Shown piece by piece: positions 7,971 to 16,398 of a stretch of 44,140 nucleotides of DNA. The notes under the pieces are model-generated. The model was not told the DNA's origin. It saw nothing but the letters and a program-made list of their open reading frames with translations, and searched no databases. The stretch lies in contig CALEYZ010000147.1 in assembly GCA_937928195.1 (NCBI GenBank), positions 1 through 44,140 of the forward strand, read 5' to 3'. Each line of letters opens with the position of its first letter. Positions within the stretch are counted from its first letter, which is position 1. A program made the translations under genes and the position numbers. Source of the stretch: an uncultured Limnohabitans sp. Lineage in GTDB: Bacteria > Pseudomonadota > Gammaproteobacteria > Burkholderiales > Burkholderiaceae_C.

Positions 7971-8948
7971 ATGAAATTTTTAACACGACGCAAGTTGAGC
8001 ACCGCTTTGATGGCTGGGTTATTGGGTCTCACAGCGGGCTTGCCTGTACAGGCGCAAGACACGCCTGTGAAAATTTTGGTGGGATTCCCCGCGGGTGGCT
8101 CGTTTGATGCCATTGCCCGATTGCTGGCTGACAAATTCAAAACAGAATTGAACCGCCCTGTGGTGGTGGAAAACAAAGTGGGTGCGGGTGGACGCATTGC
8201 AGTCGATGTTTTGAAAATGTCACCAGCCGATGGCAGTGTCTTGATGCTGGGCCCTGACGCACTCACCGCGTTCTATCCCTTTACATTCAAGAAGTTGAAC
8301 TACGATGTGAAGAAAGATTTGGTCCCTGTTGGAACCGTGGCTGAATTTGCATTTGGTCTGGCAGTGGGCACAGCGCCCAAGGTCAATACGTGGGCTGAGT
8401 ACGTGGCATGGGCCAAGAAAAATCCGCAGCAGGCCAACTACGGTATTCCCGCTTTGGGCGCACCGCACCACTTTTATGGCATCTTGTTGGGTCAAGCCAT
8501 CGATGTGCCCATGATGAACGTGCCCTACCAAGGCAGTGCCCCCATCATGCTGGCCTTGATGGGCGGTCAAATCAGCGCTTCCATCGATGTGGCCACCAGC
8601 CAGGTTGAAGCACACCGTGCAGGCAAGATCAAAATTTTGGCCGTGACCTCCGATGCGCGCATTCCGCAAGCCCCTGAAGTTCCAACCTTCGCTGAGTTGG
8701 GTTACCCCAATGTCAGTGGCATGGGGTTCAATGCTTTGTATGCGCCGCCCAACACGCCTGCTGCAACAGTGGCCACTTTGAACCAAGCCTTGGCCAAAGT
8801 GATGGCGCAGGCCGATGTCAAAGAAAAACTCAATGTGATGGGTTTCTTGCCTGTGGGCAAATCACCGCAAGAGCTGATTGATCGCCAAAATGCCGGGGCC
8901 AAAAAATGGGAACCCATCATCAAGGCGTCTGGCTTTACCGCTGATTGA
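7971..8948 (+). CDS. Bug/TctC-family periplasmic solute-binding protein (1)
   Basis: This is a 325-residue protein with a signal peptide ending near LPVQAQD and a good ribosome-binding site (AAAGGAGAC, about 7 bp before ATG). Family hallmarks are VGFPAGGSFDAIARLLADK, VVVENKVGAGGRIA and VPYQGSAPIMLALMGGQI. Bug proteins bind carboxylates, amides or amino-acid-like molecules with high affinity. They work with a TctAB membrane pair or act as sensors; no TctAB lies in the window. It probably shares a transcript with the APH-like gene. Its N terminus (LTRRKLSTAL) closely resembles that of the Bug protein at 10790, suggesting related paralogues. Confidence 0.92.
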   Translation: MKFLTRRKLSTALMAGLLGLTAGLPVQAQDTPVKILVGFPAGGSFDAIARLLADKFKTELNRPVVVENKVGAGGRIAVDVLKMSPADGSVLMLGPDALTAFYPFTFKKLNYDVKKDLVPVGTVAEFAFGLAVGTAPKVNTWAEYVAWAKKNPQQANYGIPALGAPHHFYGILLGQAIDVPMMNVPYQGSAPIMLALMGGQISASIDVATSQVEAHRAGKIKILAVTSDARIPQAPEVPTFAELGYPNVSGMGFNALYAPPNTPAATVATLNQALAKVMAQADVKEKLNVMGFLPVGKSPQELIDRQNAGAKKWEPIIKASGFTAD

Positions 8949-9016
8949 GCGTCTGTTGTGCAGGGGGCAGCGGTGCTGTCTCCTACAATCAAGCATCTTG
9001 AACGGCTTGACTCACG

Positions 9017-9742
9017 ATGGACATTCCTAAACTTCAAATGACCCCCGCCTACCGGGTGGTCTCAGACGATTTGCGGCAACGCATCGTGCGTGGCGAAATT
9101 TTGGAAGGACAAGCGTTTCCAATCGAGTCAGATTTGGCTGAACGATTTGGAGTCCACCGTTCCACCATTCGTGAGGGCTTGCGTCAACTTGAACAAGAGG
9201 GCTTGCTCAAGCGAATCGGCAAGCGTTTGGTGGTAACCATTCCTCAGCACCGCGATTTGGCCCATGCTGCAGAGCGTGCCCTGCGAATGCGACAAGTCAG
9301 CTTCAGAGATGTGTGGGAAGTCGCTTGTACCGTTGAGCCGATGTGCGCGCACTTGGCGGCACAACGCATTGACAAAGCCGAGTTGGCACTTTTGAAAGCC
9401 AATCTGGACAAAACAGCCGCCTTGGTCGATGCGGGTGAGTCGCCCATCAGTGCCACCATTGAATTTCATTCTTTGGTAGCCGACGCCGCGCACAATCAGG
9501 CCTTGTTGCTGGCGCGTGCACCCGTGAGCTTGTTGATGCGCTCGGGTTACGCGGCCATTGCACCAGCCTTGCCGCAATCGGGCGCGCGCTTGCTGGAAGC
9601 ACACCGCCATGTCTACGAAGCCTTGAAAAAACACGATGCGGCATCTGCCGTTGCCTGGACACAAAAACACCTGATGGACCACAAACGCGGTTTGGAATTT
9701 GTCGGCTTGGACATGAATTCGCCCATTCCTGAAGCTGATTAA
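9017..9742 (+). CDS. GntR-family regulator, FadR/FCD subfamily
   Basis: The 241-residue protein has an N-terminal winged helix (about residues 10-78: YRVVSDDLRQRIVRGEI, FGVHRSTIREGLRQLEQEGL). A helical FCD ligand domain follows (about residues 88-230), with the metal/carboxylate histidines expected around EFHSLVADAAHN and EAHRHVYEAL. FCD regulators sense small organic acids and usually bind short palindromes. A possible -10 box, TACAAT, lies at 8984-8989. The stop codon shares the four bases TTAA with the stop of the convergent LysR gene. It is a good candidate to bind the palindrome at 6794-6822. Confidence 0.9.
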   Translation: MDIPKLQMTPAYRVVSDDLRQRIVRGEILEGQAFPIESDLAERFGVHRSTIREGLRQLEQEGLLKRIGKRLVVTIPQHRDLAHAAERALRMRQVSFRDVWEVACTVEPMCAHLAAQRIDKAELALLKANLDKTAALVDAGESPISATIEFHSLVADAAHNQALLLARAPVSLLMRSGYAAIAPALPQSGARLLEAHRHVYEALKKHDAASAVAWTQKHLMDHKRGLEFVGLDMNSPIPEAD

Positions 9743-10701
9743 ATTCGACTGCTTTTCAGTTTGTGGTGTTGCTGGCAATGATCGCGCAGAAAGTTGGCAA
9801 CCGATTGCGTGGCCAATGAGGCATCTCTTTCGGGCAACAACAAACCCAAGGGGTCAAACGGAATCTTCTCTTTCAAATTGACCGTGGTCAGTTGCTGTGC
9901 ATTTTTCAATTGCTGAAAAACACTGGCGGGCACCAGCGTCAGCAGCGGCCTTTGTTGCATCATGGCCCAGGTCATGGACGACACCCGCGTGATCACGTGA
10001 CAGGTGTTGGGCGTGAATTTGTGCTGTTGACTGAGTGCTTCAAATTTTTCGCGCGCGGCTGAACCGATGGGGGACAAGACCCAAGATTCTTGGCTCAATT
10101 CTTTCCATGTCACTTTGGACTTTTTGGCCAGGCGGTGTGAGGGGTTGCAGACCACCACAAATTCATCGGCCATCAAAGCTTGAAACTGCCAGCCTGCAGG
10201 GCTTTGAGCGGGTTGGCGGCAGACCCCCATTTCAATGTCGCCTTGGCTGATGGACGCAAACTGCTCGTTCAGTTCGGCTTCGTGAATGTGCAGCTGAATG
10301 CCCGGAAATTGTGCATTCAGCGCTGGCACAGCCTCTACCAACAAGCCATTGATGCCTGCGGTTGAGGCTTTGATGCGCACCACGCCTTGCCCCAGGGTGG
10401 ACCTGTCGGCTATCGCCTCTGCGCTGGTGCTCAAGCCCAATATGCATTGCCTAGCCATGGGCAGCAAGTCTTGGCAGGCTTGTGTGGGTATGACGCCCCG
10501 CGCGTGTCGGTGAAACAGTTTCACTTCCAACAAGTCTTCTAAGTCGGCCAGCAGCTGCGTCACGCCCGGTTGGGTCATGCCAATGGACTCAGCGGTGCGT
10601 TTGACGCTGCCCAGTTCAGTGAGGCGAACCAAGACTTCGAAATGTCGAAACCTGGCTTTGGCCATGAGGCGGTTGAGCAGAACTTTGGCGGAAATTGACA
10701 T
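9739..10701 (-). CDS. LysR-family transcriptional regulator
   Basis: This 320-residue protein has an N-terminal HTH (MAKARFRHFEVLVRLTELGS, then MTQPGVTQLLADLEDLLEVKLFHR). An effector-binding domain follows with GVVRIKASTAGINGLLVEAVPAL. The start at 10701 (MSISAKVLL) is chosen because it gives the normal LysR terminus; the open frame running back to 10845 would cross the divergent gene. It is divergent from a Bug gene with an 88-bp gap (10702-10789), the classic LysR arrangement. It probably controls the 10790-16374 operon in response to a substrate or intermediate of that pathway. Confidence 0.9.
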   Translation of the reverse strand: MSISAKVLLNRLMAKARFRHFEVLVRLTELGSVKRTAESIGMTQPGVTQLLADLEDLLEVKLFHRHARGVIPTQACQDLLPMARQCILGLSTSAEAIADRSTLGQGVVRIKASTAGINGLLVEAVPALNAQFPGIQLHIHEAELNEQFASISQGDIEMGVCRQPAQSPAGWQFQALMADEFVVVCNPSHRLAKKSKVTWKELSQESWVLSPIGSAAREKFEALSQQHKFTPNTCHVITRVSSMTWAMMQQRPLLTLVPASVFQQLKNAQQLTTVNLKEKIPFDPLGLLLPERDASLATQSVANFLRDHCQQHHKLKSSRI

Positions 10702-10789
10702 ATCAGTGTTACTTATACCTAAGGTGCCAATTCTATTTCTCTTCGAGCAAATAGCAATCCACAATGCGTCAAAACAAAAGGAGACCCGC
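10702..10789. promoter_or_regulatory. Divergent LysR/Bug intergenic region
   Basis: This 88-bp AT-richer spacer must hold both promoters. A small palindrome, ACCTAAGGT, overlaps CTTATACCTAAG near its left end; this is a plausible but unproven LysR-site core. The ribosome-binding site AAAAGGAGA of the Bug gene is at its right end. Confidence 0.4.
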
Positions 10790-11782
10790 ATGACACTGAC
10801 CCGTCGAAAACTAAGCGCTGCCTTGGCAGCAGGCATTGCCAGCACTTGGGGTGCTGGCGTGGCTTGGGCGCAGAGCTATCCGCAAAAAGCTGTCAAGCTG
10901 GTGGTGGGCTCACCCCCAGGTGGGCCTTCAGACTTTTTGGCGCGTGTCTTGGCCGATTCGATTGGACCCGGCATGGGGCAAAACTTCATTGTGGAGAACA
11001 AGCCAGGCGCCAGTGGCATGCCGGCTGCGGATCAAGTGGTGAAGGGTGTTGCCGATGGCCATCAGCTGTTGATTTCTGGCCCCGCCTCCATTGTGGTGAT
11101 GCCGCACATGTTCTCCAAAATTACCTACGACCCGATGCGGGAGTTGGTGCCCGTCACCATGTTGGGTGCAGGCGCATTTGTGCTGGTTGTGCATCCTTCT
11201 GTGAAGGCCAACAACGTCAAAGAATTGATTGCACTTGCCAAAGCCAATCCCAATCAGCTCACTTATGGGTCCGGTGGCAATGGCTCATCTGGCCATTTGT
11301 GCACAGAGTATTTCAATGGCCTGGCGGGCGTCAAAATGACGCACATCCCTTACAAGGGCGACGGTCAGGCTGTGGTCGATTTGTTGGCCGGTCAGATTCA
11401 AGTGATGTTCACCGCCCCCAATGTGGCCATGGCCCATGTGAAATCTGGCAAGTTGCGCTTGTTGGCGGTCACCACCAAAGAGCGCGTCAGCTCCATGCCT
11501 GAAACAGCCACTGTGCATGAGATGGGTGTGAAGGATTTTGAGTACCTCGGCTGGATCATTGTGTTTGCACCTGCCGCCACACCGCCTGCTGTGGTGGATC
11601 AATTGTCAAGCGCATGGTTGAAGGTGAAGAACACGCCCGCCATTGCGCAAAAACTCAATGAGTTGGCCATGGCCGCACCAGAGCGTTACAGCGCGCGCCC
11701 CGCTTTGCAAGACTTTGTCAAATCTGAATACGCTCGCTTAGGCAAACTCATCAAAGACAACAACATCAAGTCAGAGGTTTGA
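10790..11782 (+). CDS. Bug/TctC-family periplasmic solute-binding protein (2)
   Basis: This is a 330-residue protein. ATG 10790 follows AAAAGGAGAC and starts a clear signal peptide (MTLTRRKLSAALAAGIAST, cleaved near VAWAQS). The open frame starts further upstream at 10577, inside the LysR gene, and is not used. Family blocks are VGSPPGGPSDFLARVLADS, FIVENKPGASGMPAA and IPYKGDGQAVVDLLAGQI. It begins a five-gene, closely spaced run (hydrolase, FAD oxidase, third Bug protein, amidase) presumably controlled by the divergent LysR regulator. Its likely job is capture or sensing of the compound that the enzymes degrade. Confidence 0.92.
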   Translation: MTLTRRKLSAALAAGIASTWGAGVAWAQSYPQKAVKLVVGSPPGGPSDFLARVLADSIGPGMGQNFIVENKPGASGMPAADQVVKGVADGHQLLISGPASIVVMPHMFSKITYDPMRELVPVTMLGAGAFVLVVHPSVKANNVKELIALAKANPNQLTYGSGGNGSSGHLCTEYFNGLAGVKMTHIPYKGDGQAVVDLLAGQIQVMFTAPNVAMAHVKSGKLRLLAVTTKERVSSMPETATVHEMGVKDFEYLGWIIVFAPAATPPAVVDQLSSAWLKVKNTPAIAQKLNELAMAAPERYSARPALQDFVKSEYARLGKLIKDNNIKSEV

Positions 11783-11784
11783 AC

Positions 11785-12636
11785 GTGAGCTTTGAATCTT
11801 TGGCTGTGCAGCGATGGGCTTTGCCCAATGGCATCGAGTTGCACGGCGTGCGCGCAGGCAAAGGCGTACCCCTTATCTTCATTCATGGCGCCATGGGTGA
11901 TTGGCGCTCGTGGGAAGCGCAGTGGTCTGCTTTTACAGCGCACTTCGATTGCATCTCTTACAGCCGTCGGTTCAGTTTTCCCAATCAGAACCATCAACCC
12001 TCGCCGCACCATTCGGCGTTGGACGAAGCACAAGACCTTGCGCATTTGTTGAACTTGCTCAACATTGACAAGGCCATCTTGGTGGGCAGCTCTTATGGCG
12101 GCTTCACGGCTTTGGCCCTTGCGGTTCAAATGCCACAGCGCATTCAAGCGCTGGTGGCCGTTGAGCCGCCCATGATGAAGTATGCGTATTTCACATCCGA
12201 AGGCCGAGACATTGCCGACGCATTTCGAACAGGCACCATTGAACCCGCCAACGCCGCGTTCAGAGCGGGTGACGATGTGCTTGCAGCGCAAATCATGACG
12301 GGTGGCATCAATGGGGCCACTTCGACAGTGTCATCTGGTGCGGCCATGGACAAGCGCTTGCAGAATTTGCAAGCCATGAAAATGATTGCGTTGTCGAGCG
12401 ATGAGTTTCCGCTCATTCCGCCTGAACAATTGGCGGCTTTGCCGATGCCTGTGCTGTTGATGTCAGGTTTGAATACGCAGCCTGTGCACAAGGCCATCTT
12501 CGACAACGTGGTCGTCGCGATGCCCAACGCCAAAGCGGTGCGCGTGGCCGGTGCCGGTCATGGCGTCAGTCGAGAGCAAGCGGCATTTTTCAACACCACG
12601 GTGTTGGCTTTTTTGGCAGAATCCTCGACGCTTTGA
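11785..12636 (+). CDS. Alpha/beta hydrolase
   Basis: About 283 residues of alpha/beta-hydrolase fold. The oxyanion block IFIHGAMGDWRSWEAQW is near residue 32. The nucleophile elbow is VGSSYGGFT (Ser of GxSxG), and the catalytic His lies in AGAGHGVSREQ near the C terminus. The usual acid position after strand 6 reads LLMSGLNTQPVH, with no Asp at the expected place, so the acid may come from another position. The start GTG 11785 has AGAGG six bases upstream; TTG 11779, overlapping the previous stop, is an alternative. Substrate unknown; an ester, lactone or C-C-bond hydrolase is possible. Confidence 0.85.
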   Translation: MSFESLAVQRWALPNGIELHGVRAGKGVPLIFIHGAMGDWRSWEAQWSAFTAHFDCISYSRRFSFPNQNHQPSPHHSALDEAQDLAHLLNLLNIDKAILVGSSYGGFTALALAVQMPQRIQALVAVEPPMMKYAYFTSEGRDIADAFRTGTIEPANAAFRAGDDVLAAQIMTGGINGATSTVSSGAAMDKRLQNLQAMKMIALSSDEFPLIPPEQLAALPMPVLLMSGLNTQPVHKAIFDNVVVAMPNAKAVRVAGAGHGVSREQAAFFNTTVLAFLAESSTL

Positions 12637-12733
12637 ATTGGCTGCGAAGGGCTGCTCAAATGCAGGGTTTCTTGGCTCATAATTTGGCTATGAAGATTCT
12701 GAACACAGCGCTTTTCATCCGCCAAGGCAAGTC

Positions 12734-13870
12734 ATGACAACGCCTCTTTATGACTTTGCCATTGTGGGCGGCGGGATGGCCGGGGCTTCTGTCGCGTATC
12801 GCTTGGCACCTTCAGCGTCGGTTGTGTTGTTGGAGCGAGAGTCACAGCCTGGCTATCACACCACGGGTCGGTCGGCTGCCATGTTCATGGAGAGTTATGG
12901 GCCACCCGGTGTGCGAGCCTTGACGCGTGCCAGCCGGCAGTTTTATACAGCACCACCGCCACAGTTTTCAGCGCATTCATTGCTCAGCCCCAGGGGCGCA
13001 CTGTATGTGGCTCAACAAGACCAAGCGGAGGCTTTGAAACACGTGGCCGAGGAGTTGGGACAAAGCATTCCCAACCTCGCACATTTGTCAGCTCAGCAAA
13101 CCTTGGCGTTGGCGCCTTGCCTCAAACCCGATCAGCTGCTTGGCGCCTTGTGGGACCCCGACTCACAAGACATTGATGTCAATGCACTGCTTCAAGGATT
13201 TCTCAAAGGCTTTCAAAAAGAAGGTGGCCACTTGCAGTGCAGTGCCGAAATGGTCGAAGCTAAATTTGTGCAAGATCATTGGTGTCTGCGACTTCAAAAT
13301 GGTGCCGAAGTGCGTGCCAAATGTGTGGTCAATGCCAGCGGTGCATGGGGTGATGCTGTTGCCAGCATTGTGGGCGCCAAACCGATTGGCTTGGTGCCAC
13401 GCCGCCGAAGTGCTTTTACCTTCAAAGCGCCTGAGGGCACTGACACCAAAGCATGGCCGGCAATCGTCGGCATTGAAGAAGACTGGTATTTCAAACCCGA
13501 TGCCGGTCAACTGTTTGGCTCGCCTGCCAATGCAGACGACACCTTTGCGCACGACGTGTTGCCAGAGGACATAGACATTGCGCTGGGCATCGACCGCATC
13601 ATGGCGGCGACAAATTTGAACATCCATCGGCCCACCAGCACCTGGGCGGGCTTGCGCACATTTGCCCCAGACGGCGAAATGGTGATTGGCTTTGACGATG
13701 CTTGTCCTCAATTCTTTTGGCTGGTGGGGCAGGGCGGCTACGGCATTCAAAGTGCCGCGGGGTATTCCAGCTTGGCTGCGTGCTTGCTTCAGCAGCAAGC
13801 CATCACCCCTGAACTTGAAGCATGCGGCGTCGATGCCCGCATGTTTGACGTCCAACGATTGAGAAAATAA
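12734..13870 (+). CDS. FAD-dependent oxidoreductase (DAO / glycine-D-amino-acid oxidase family)
   Basis: This 378-residue protein has an N-terminal Rossmann dinucleotide motif (FAIVGGGMAGASVAYRL, then VVLLERE, the ribose-binding Glu). The C-terminal DAO-family blocks are STWAGLRTFAPDGEMVIGFD and FWLVGQGGYGIQSAAGY. Members oxidise amines or amino acids (D-amino acids, sarcosine, glycine) with oxygen or a quinone as acceptor. The 97-bp gap before it contains CATAAT at 12678-12683, a possible internal -10 element. The next gene follows after 12 bp. Combined with the amidase, the cluster suggests degradation of an amide or amino-acid-like nitrogen compound. Confidence 0.88.
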   Translation: MTTPLYDFAIVGGGMAGASVAYRLAPSASVVLLERESQPGYHTTGRSAAMFMESYGPPGVRALTRASRQFYTAPPPQFSAHSLLSPRGALYVAQQDQAEALKHVAEELGQSIPNLAHLSAQQTLALAPCLKPDQLLGALWDPDSQDIDVNALLQGFLKGFQKEGGHLQCSAEMVEAKFVQDHWCLRLQNGAEVRAKCVVNASGAWGDAVASIVGAKPIGLVPRRRSAFTFKAPEGTDTKAWPAIVGIEEDWYFKPDAGQLFGSPANADDTFAHDVLPEDIDIALGIDRIMAATNLNIHRPTSTWAGLRTFAPDGEMVIGFDDACPQFFWLVGQGGYGIQSAAGYSSLAACLLQQQAITPELEACGVDARMFDVQRLRK

Positions 13871-13882
13871 AAGGAGACGGCT

Positions 13883-14890
13883 TTGAACAATTCAAAACGA
13901 CAATGGCTGCAAACCAGCCTGCATGGCTTGGTGATCAGCGCATGCACAATGGGTGCGCTCAGCACCGTCACTGGCGCCATGGCCCAAGCGGTCTACCCCA
14001 GCAAACCGATCAGTCTGGTGGTGCCATACCCACCGGGCGGTGCCACTGACATCATTGGTCGCATCATGGCGCAGGCCATGACCAAAAGCTTGGGTCAGCC
14101 GGTTGTGGTTGAAAACAAAGCGGGCGCTGGCACGGTCATCGGTGCAGCCGAAGTGGCGCAAGCACAAGCGGATGGTTACACCTTGTTGATCAGCTCCAAC
14201 ACCACCTTCACGGTCAATCCTGCCATCAAGGCCAAACTGCCTTACGACCCCGCCAAGAACTTTGAATCGGTAGGGGGCATTGGTTCATCGCCTTTGGTCT
14301 TGTTGGCCAATCCCAATGTGCCCGTGAAAACGGTGAAAGAGTTGGTGGCGGCAGCCAATCAACCCAATGCCAAGTTTGCCTTTGGCTCGTTTGGCAGTGG
14401 CACCACATCGCATTTGGCGGGTGAGATGTTCAAGTACATGGCGGGTGTGGACATTTTGCACGTGCCCTACAAAGGCAGCGCGCCGGCCATGACTGATTTG
14501 ATTGGCGGTCAAATTCAGTTGACGTTTGACACCAATGTCGCCGCACTTCCCATGCTGCGCGCAGGCAAAGTCAAAGCCATTGCGGTTACCTCTGCACAGC
14601 GCTCTTCGACCTTGCCCGAAGTGCCCACCATTGCTGAGGCGGGCTACCCTGGCTATGAAATGGTGCCGTGGATTGTGATCGTGGCGCCACGAGGACTGCC
14701 CAAGGCTGTGAGTCAAAAGTTAACCAATACCATCCAAGACATTCTGAAAGATCCCAACTCAAAACGTGATTTAGAGCGCGCTGGTTTAGAAGTGGCATTT
14801 GAAGCACCGCAGTCTTACGACAAACGCGTGGCCACCGAATTGCCACTGCTTCGTGCGTATGTGCACCGCGCCAAGATCACGGCGGACTGA
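13883..14890 (+). CDS. Bug/TctC-family periplasmic solute-binding protein (3)
   Basis: The 335-residue protein starts at a TTG (13883), supported by the ribosome-binding site AAGGAG at 13871-13876 and a long signal peptide cleaved near GAMAQAVYP. Hallmarks are VVPYPPGGATDIIGRIMAQ, VVVENKAGAGTVIGAAE and VPYKGSAPAMTDLIGGQI. It lies 12 bp after the FAD oxidase and 2 bp before the amidase. A second binding protein within one operon is notable: the two may bind different but related ligands, or one may be a sensor. Confidence 0.92.
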   Translation: MNNSKRQWLQTSLHGLVISACTMGALSTVTGAMAQAVYPSKPISLVVPYPPGGATDIIGRIMAQAMTKSLGQPVVVENKAGAGTVIGAAEVAQAQADGYTLLISSNTTFTVNPAIKAKLPYDPAKNFESVGGIGSSPLVLLANPNVPVKTVKELVAAANQPNAKFAFGSFGSGTTSHLAGEMFKYMAGVDILHVPYKGSAPAMTDLIGGQIQLTFDTNVAALPMLRAGKVKAIAVTSAQRSSTLPEVPTIAEAGYPGYEMVPWIVIVAPRGLPKAVSQKLTNTIQDILKDPNSKRDLERAGLEVAFEAPQSYDKRVATELPLLRAYVHRAKITAD

Positions 14891-14892
14891 CC

Positions 14893-16374
14893 ATGACACT
14901 TGTTGAAAAATCTGCTGTCGAATTGCGTGCCCTGATTCGCAGCAAAGAACTGTCACCCGTCGAGTTAATGGATGCTTGCATTGCGCGCATTGAGGCACTC
15001 AATCCACACATCAATGCTGTCACGGCCACTGACTTTGAGCGTGCCCAAGCGGCCGCCAAGCAGGCAGAAGCCCGGGTCATGCAGCAAGCTGATTTGCCCT
15101 TGCTGCACGGCTTGCCCATGGGCGTGAAGGACTTGCAAGAGACGGCTGGCTTGCTCACCACCTACGGTAACGTTGGTTTGCGCGGCAATGTGCCCAAAGC
15201 CGACAACAGTTATGTGGCCAAGTTGAAACAAGCGGGTGCCATTGTCACCGCCAAAACCAATGTGCCCGACATGGGCGCCGGCGCGAACTCGCGCAACCCG
15301 GTGTGGGGTGCGACAGGCAATCCTTTCAATCCTGCACTCAATGCAGGGGGCTCTTCGGGGGGCTCTGCGGCCGCTTTGGCCGTCGACATGTTTCCCATTT
15401 GCACAGGCTCTGACACCGGCGGCTCATTGCGCATTCCTTCTGCACTGTGCGGCATTGTGGGCCTGCGGCCTTCGCCAGGTGCGGTGGCCAATGACACCCG
15501 AGCCTTGGGATGGTCTGCCATTTCGGTGTTGGGCCCCATGGCACGCTCAGTGGACGACACTGCGCTCATGATGGCCGCATCTTTGGGTGCGGATCCGCTG
15601 GACCCCTTGTCGTACGACCTGAGCCCTGGCCCCTTCTGGCCCTTGCCAGAAGTGGATGTGTCGCAACTTCGCATTGGCTATACGGAAGACTTTGACTTGT
15701 GCCATGTCGATCCTGGCATTCGCGAGGTCTTTCGCAAGCGCATGGATGCCATCCGGCCCTTGGTGAAACGCTGTGAACCGGTTTCGTTTGAGGTGGCGCA
15801 TGCGCACCGCACCTTTGATGTGTTGCGCGCCGAAAGTTTCTTTGCCGCCTTTGGCGACCCCGTCAAAAACCCGCCCGACACCCTCGGTCCCAACGTTCGC
15901 GCCAACTTGGCCATCGCCGAGCAAATTTCTTTGGGCGATCGGGCCATGGCGCACTTGGCACAAACCCAGTTGATGCGTCAGTTTGCCAAGAAGTTCCAAG
16001 ACTTTGACCTGATCATTGCGCCCAACACGCCCTTGTCGCCGTTCCCCTGGACCGAGTTGTACGCCAAGGAAGTGGCGGGCCACACCATGAGCAACTATTA
16101 CCATTGGTTGGAGCTGACCTACGTGGTGACCTTGGCCACCAATCCTGCTTTGGCACTGCCATGCGGTTTAGATGCACAGGGCATGCCCTTTGGTTTGCAA
16201 CTGATTGGCGAGTTGCGGCAAGACGCCAAATTGTTGGCCATGTCACACGCCCTTGAAATGGCATTGGCGGCCAACCCCTCAACGGCCAGACCCAAACCCG
16301 ATACAGCGCTGTTGCGTCAGTCCAAGGTGAACTTGAAAGACATCGTGACCCATCCACCAGTGTTCAATGCCTGA
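14893..16374 (+). CDS. Amidase-signature-family amidase
   Basis: This 493-residue amidase has the complete Ser-cisSer-Lys triad: Lys79 in PMGVKDLQE, cis-Ser154 in GGSSGGSAAA and nucleophile Ser178 in TGSDTGGSLRIPS. The 24-residue serine spacing matches characterised members of the family. It hydrolyses a carboxamide to acid plus ammonia or amine. It is not GatA: no gatB or gatC is adjacent and the context is catabolic. It begins 2 bp after the Bug protein, so the two are almost certainly co-expressed, and it ends the operon facing the efflux genes. Confidence 0.92.
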   Translation: MTLVEKSAVELRALIRSKELSPVELMDACIARIEALNPHINAVTATDFERAQAAAKQAEARVMQQADLPLLHGLPMGVKDLQETAGLLTTYGNVGLRGNVPKADNSYVAKLKQAGAIVTAKTNVPDMGAGANSRNPVWGATGNPFNPALNAGGSSGGSAAALAVDMFPICTGSDTGGSLRIPSALCGIVGLRPSPGAVANDTRALGWSAISVLGPMARSVDDTALMMAASLGADPLDPLSYDLSPGPFWPLPEVDVSQLRIGYTEDFDLCHVDPGIREVFRKRMDAIRPLVKRCEPVSFEVAHAHRTFDVLRAESFFAAFGDPVKNPPDTLGPNVRANLAIAEQISLGDRAMAHLAQTQLMRQFAKKFQDFDLIIAPNTPLSPFPWTELYAKEVAGHTMSNYYHWLELTYVVTLATNPALALPCGLDAQGMPFGLQLIGELRQDAKLLAMSHALEMALAANPSTARPKPDTALLRQSKVNLKDIVTHPPVFNA

Positions 16375-16384
16375 TGGCGGCAAG

Positions 16385-16398
16385 CCCACCTAGGTGGG
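16385..16398. terminator. Perfect 14-bp palindrome between convergent genes (possible weak terminator)
   Basis: CCCACCTAGGTGGG is a perfect palindrome in the 15-bp space between the amidase stop and the end of the EmrB-like gene, and it includes the latter's stop codon. It could form a short GC-rich hairpin that ends both convergent transcripts. No long T-tract follows, so intrinsic termination is doubtful. Confidence 0.35.
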
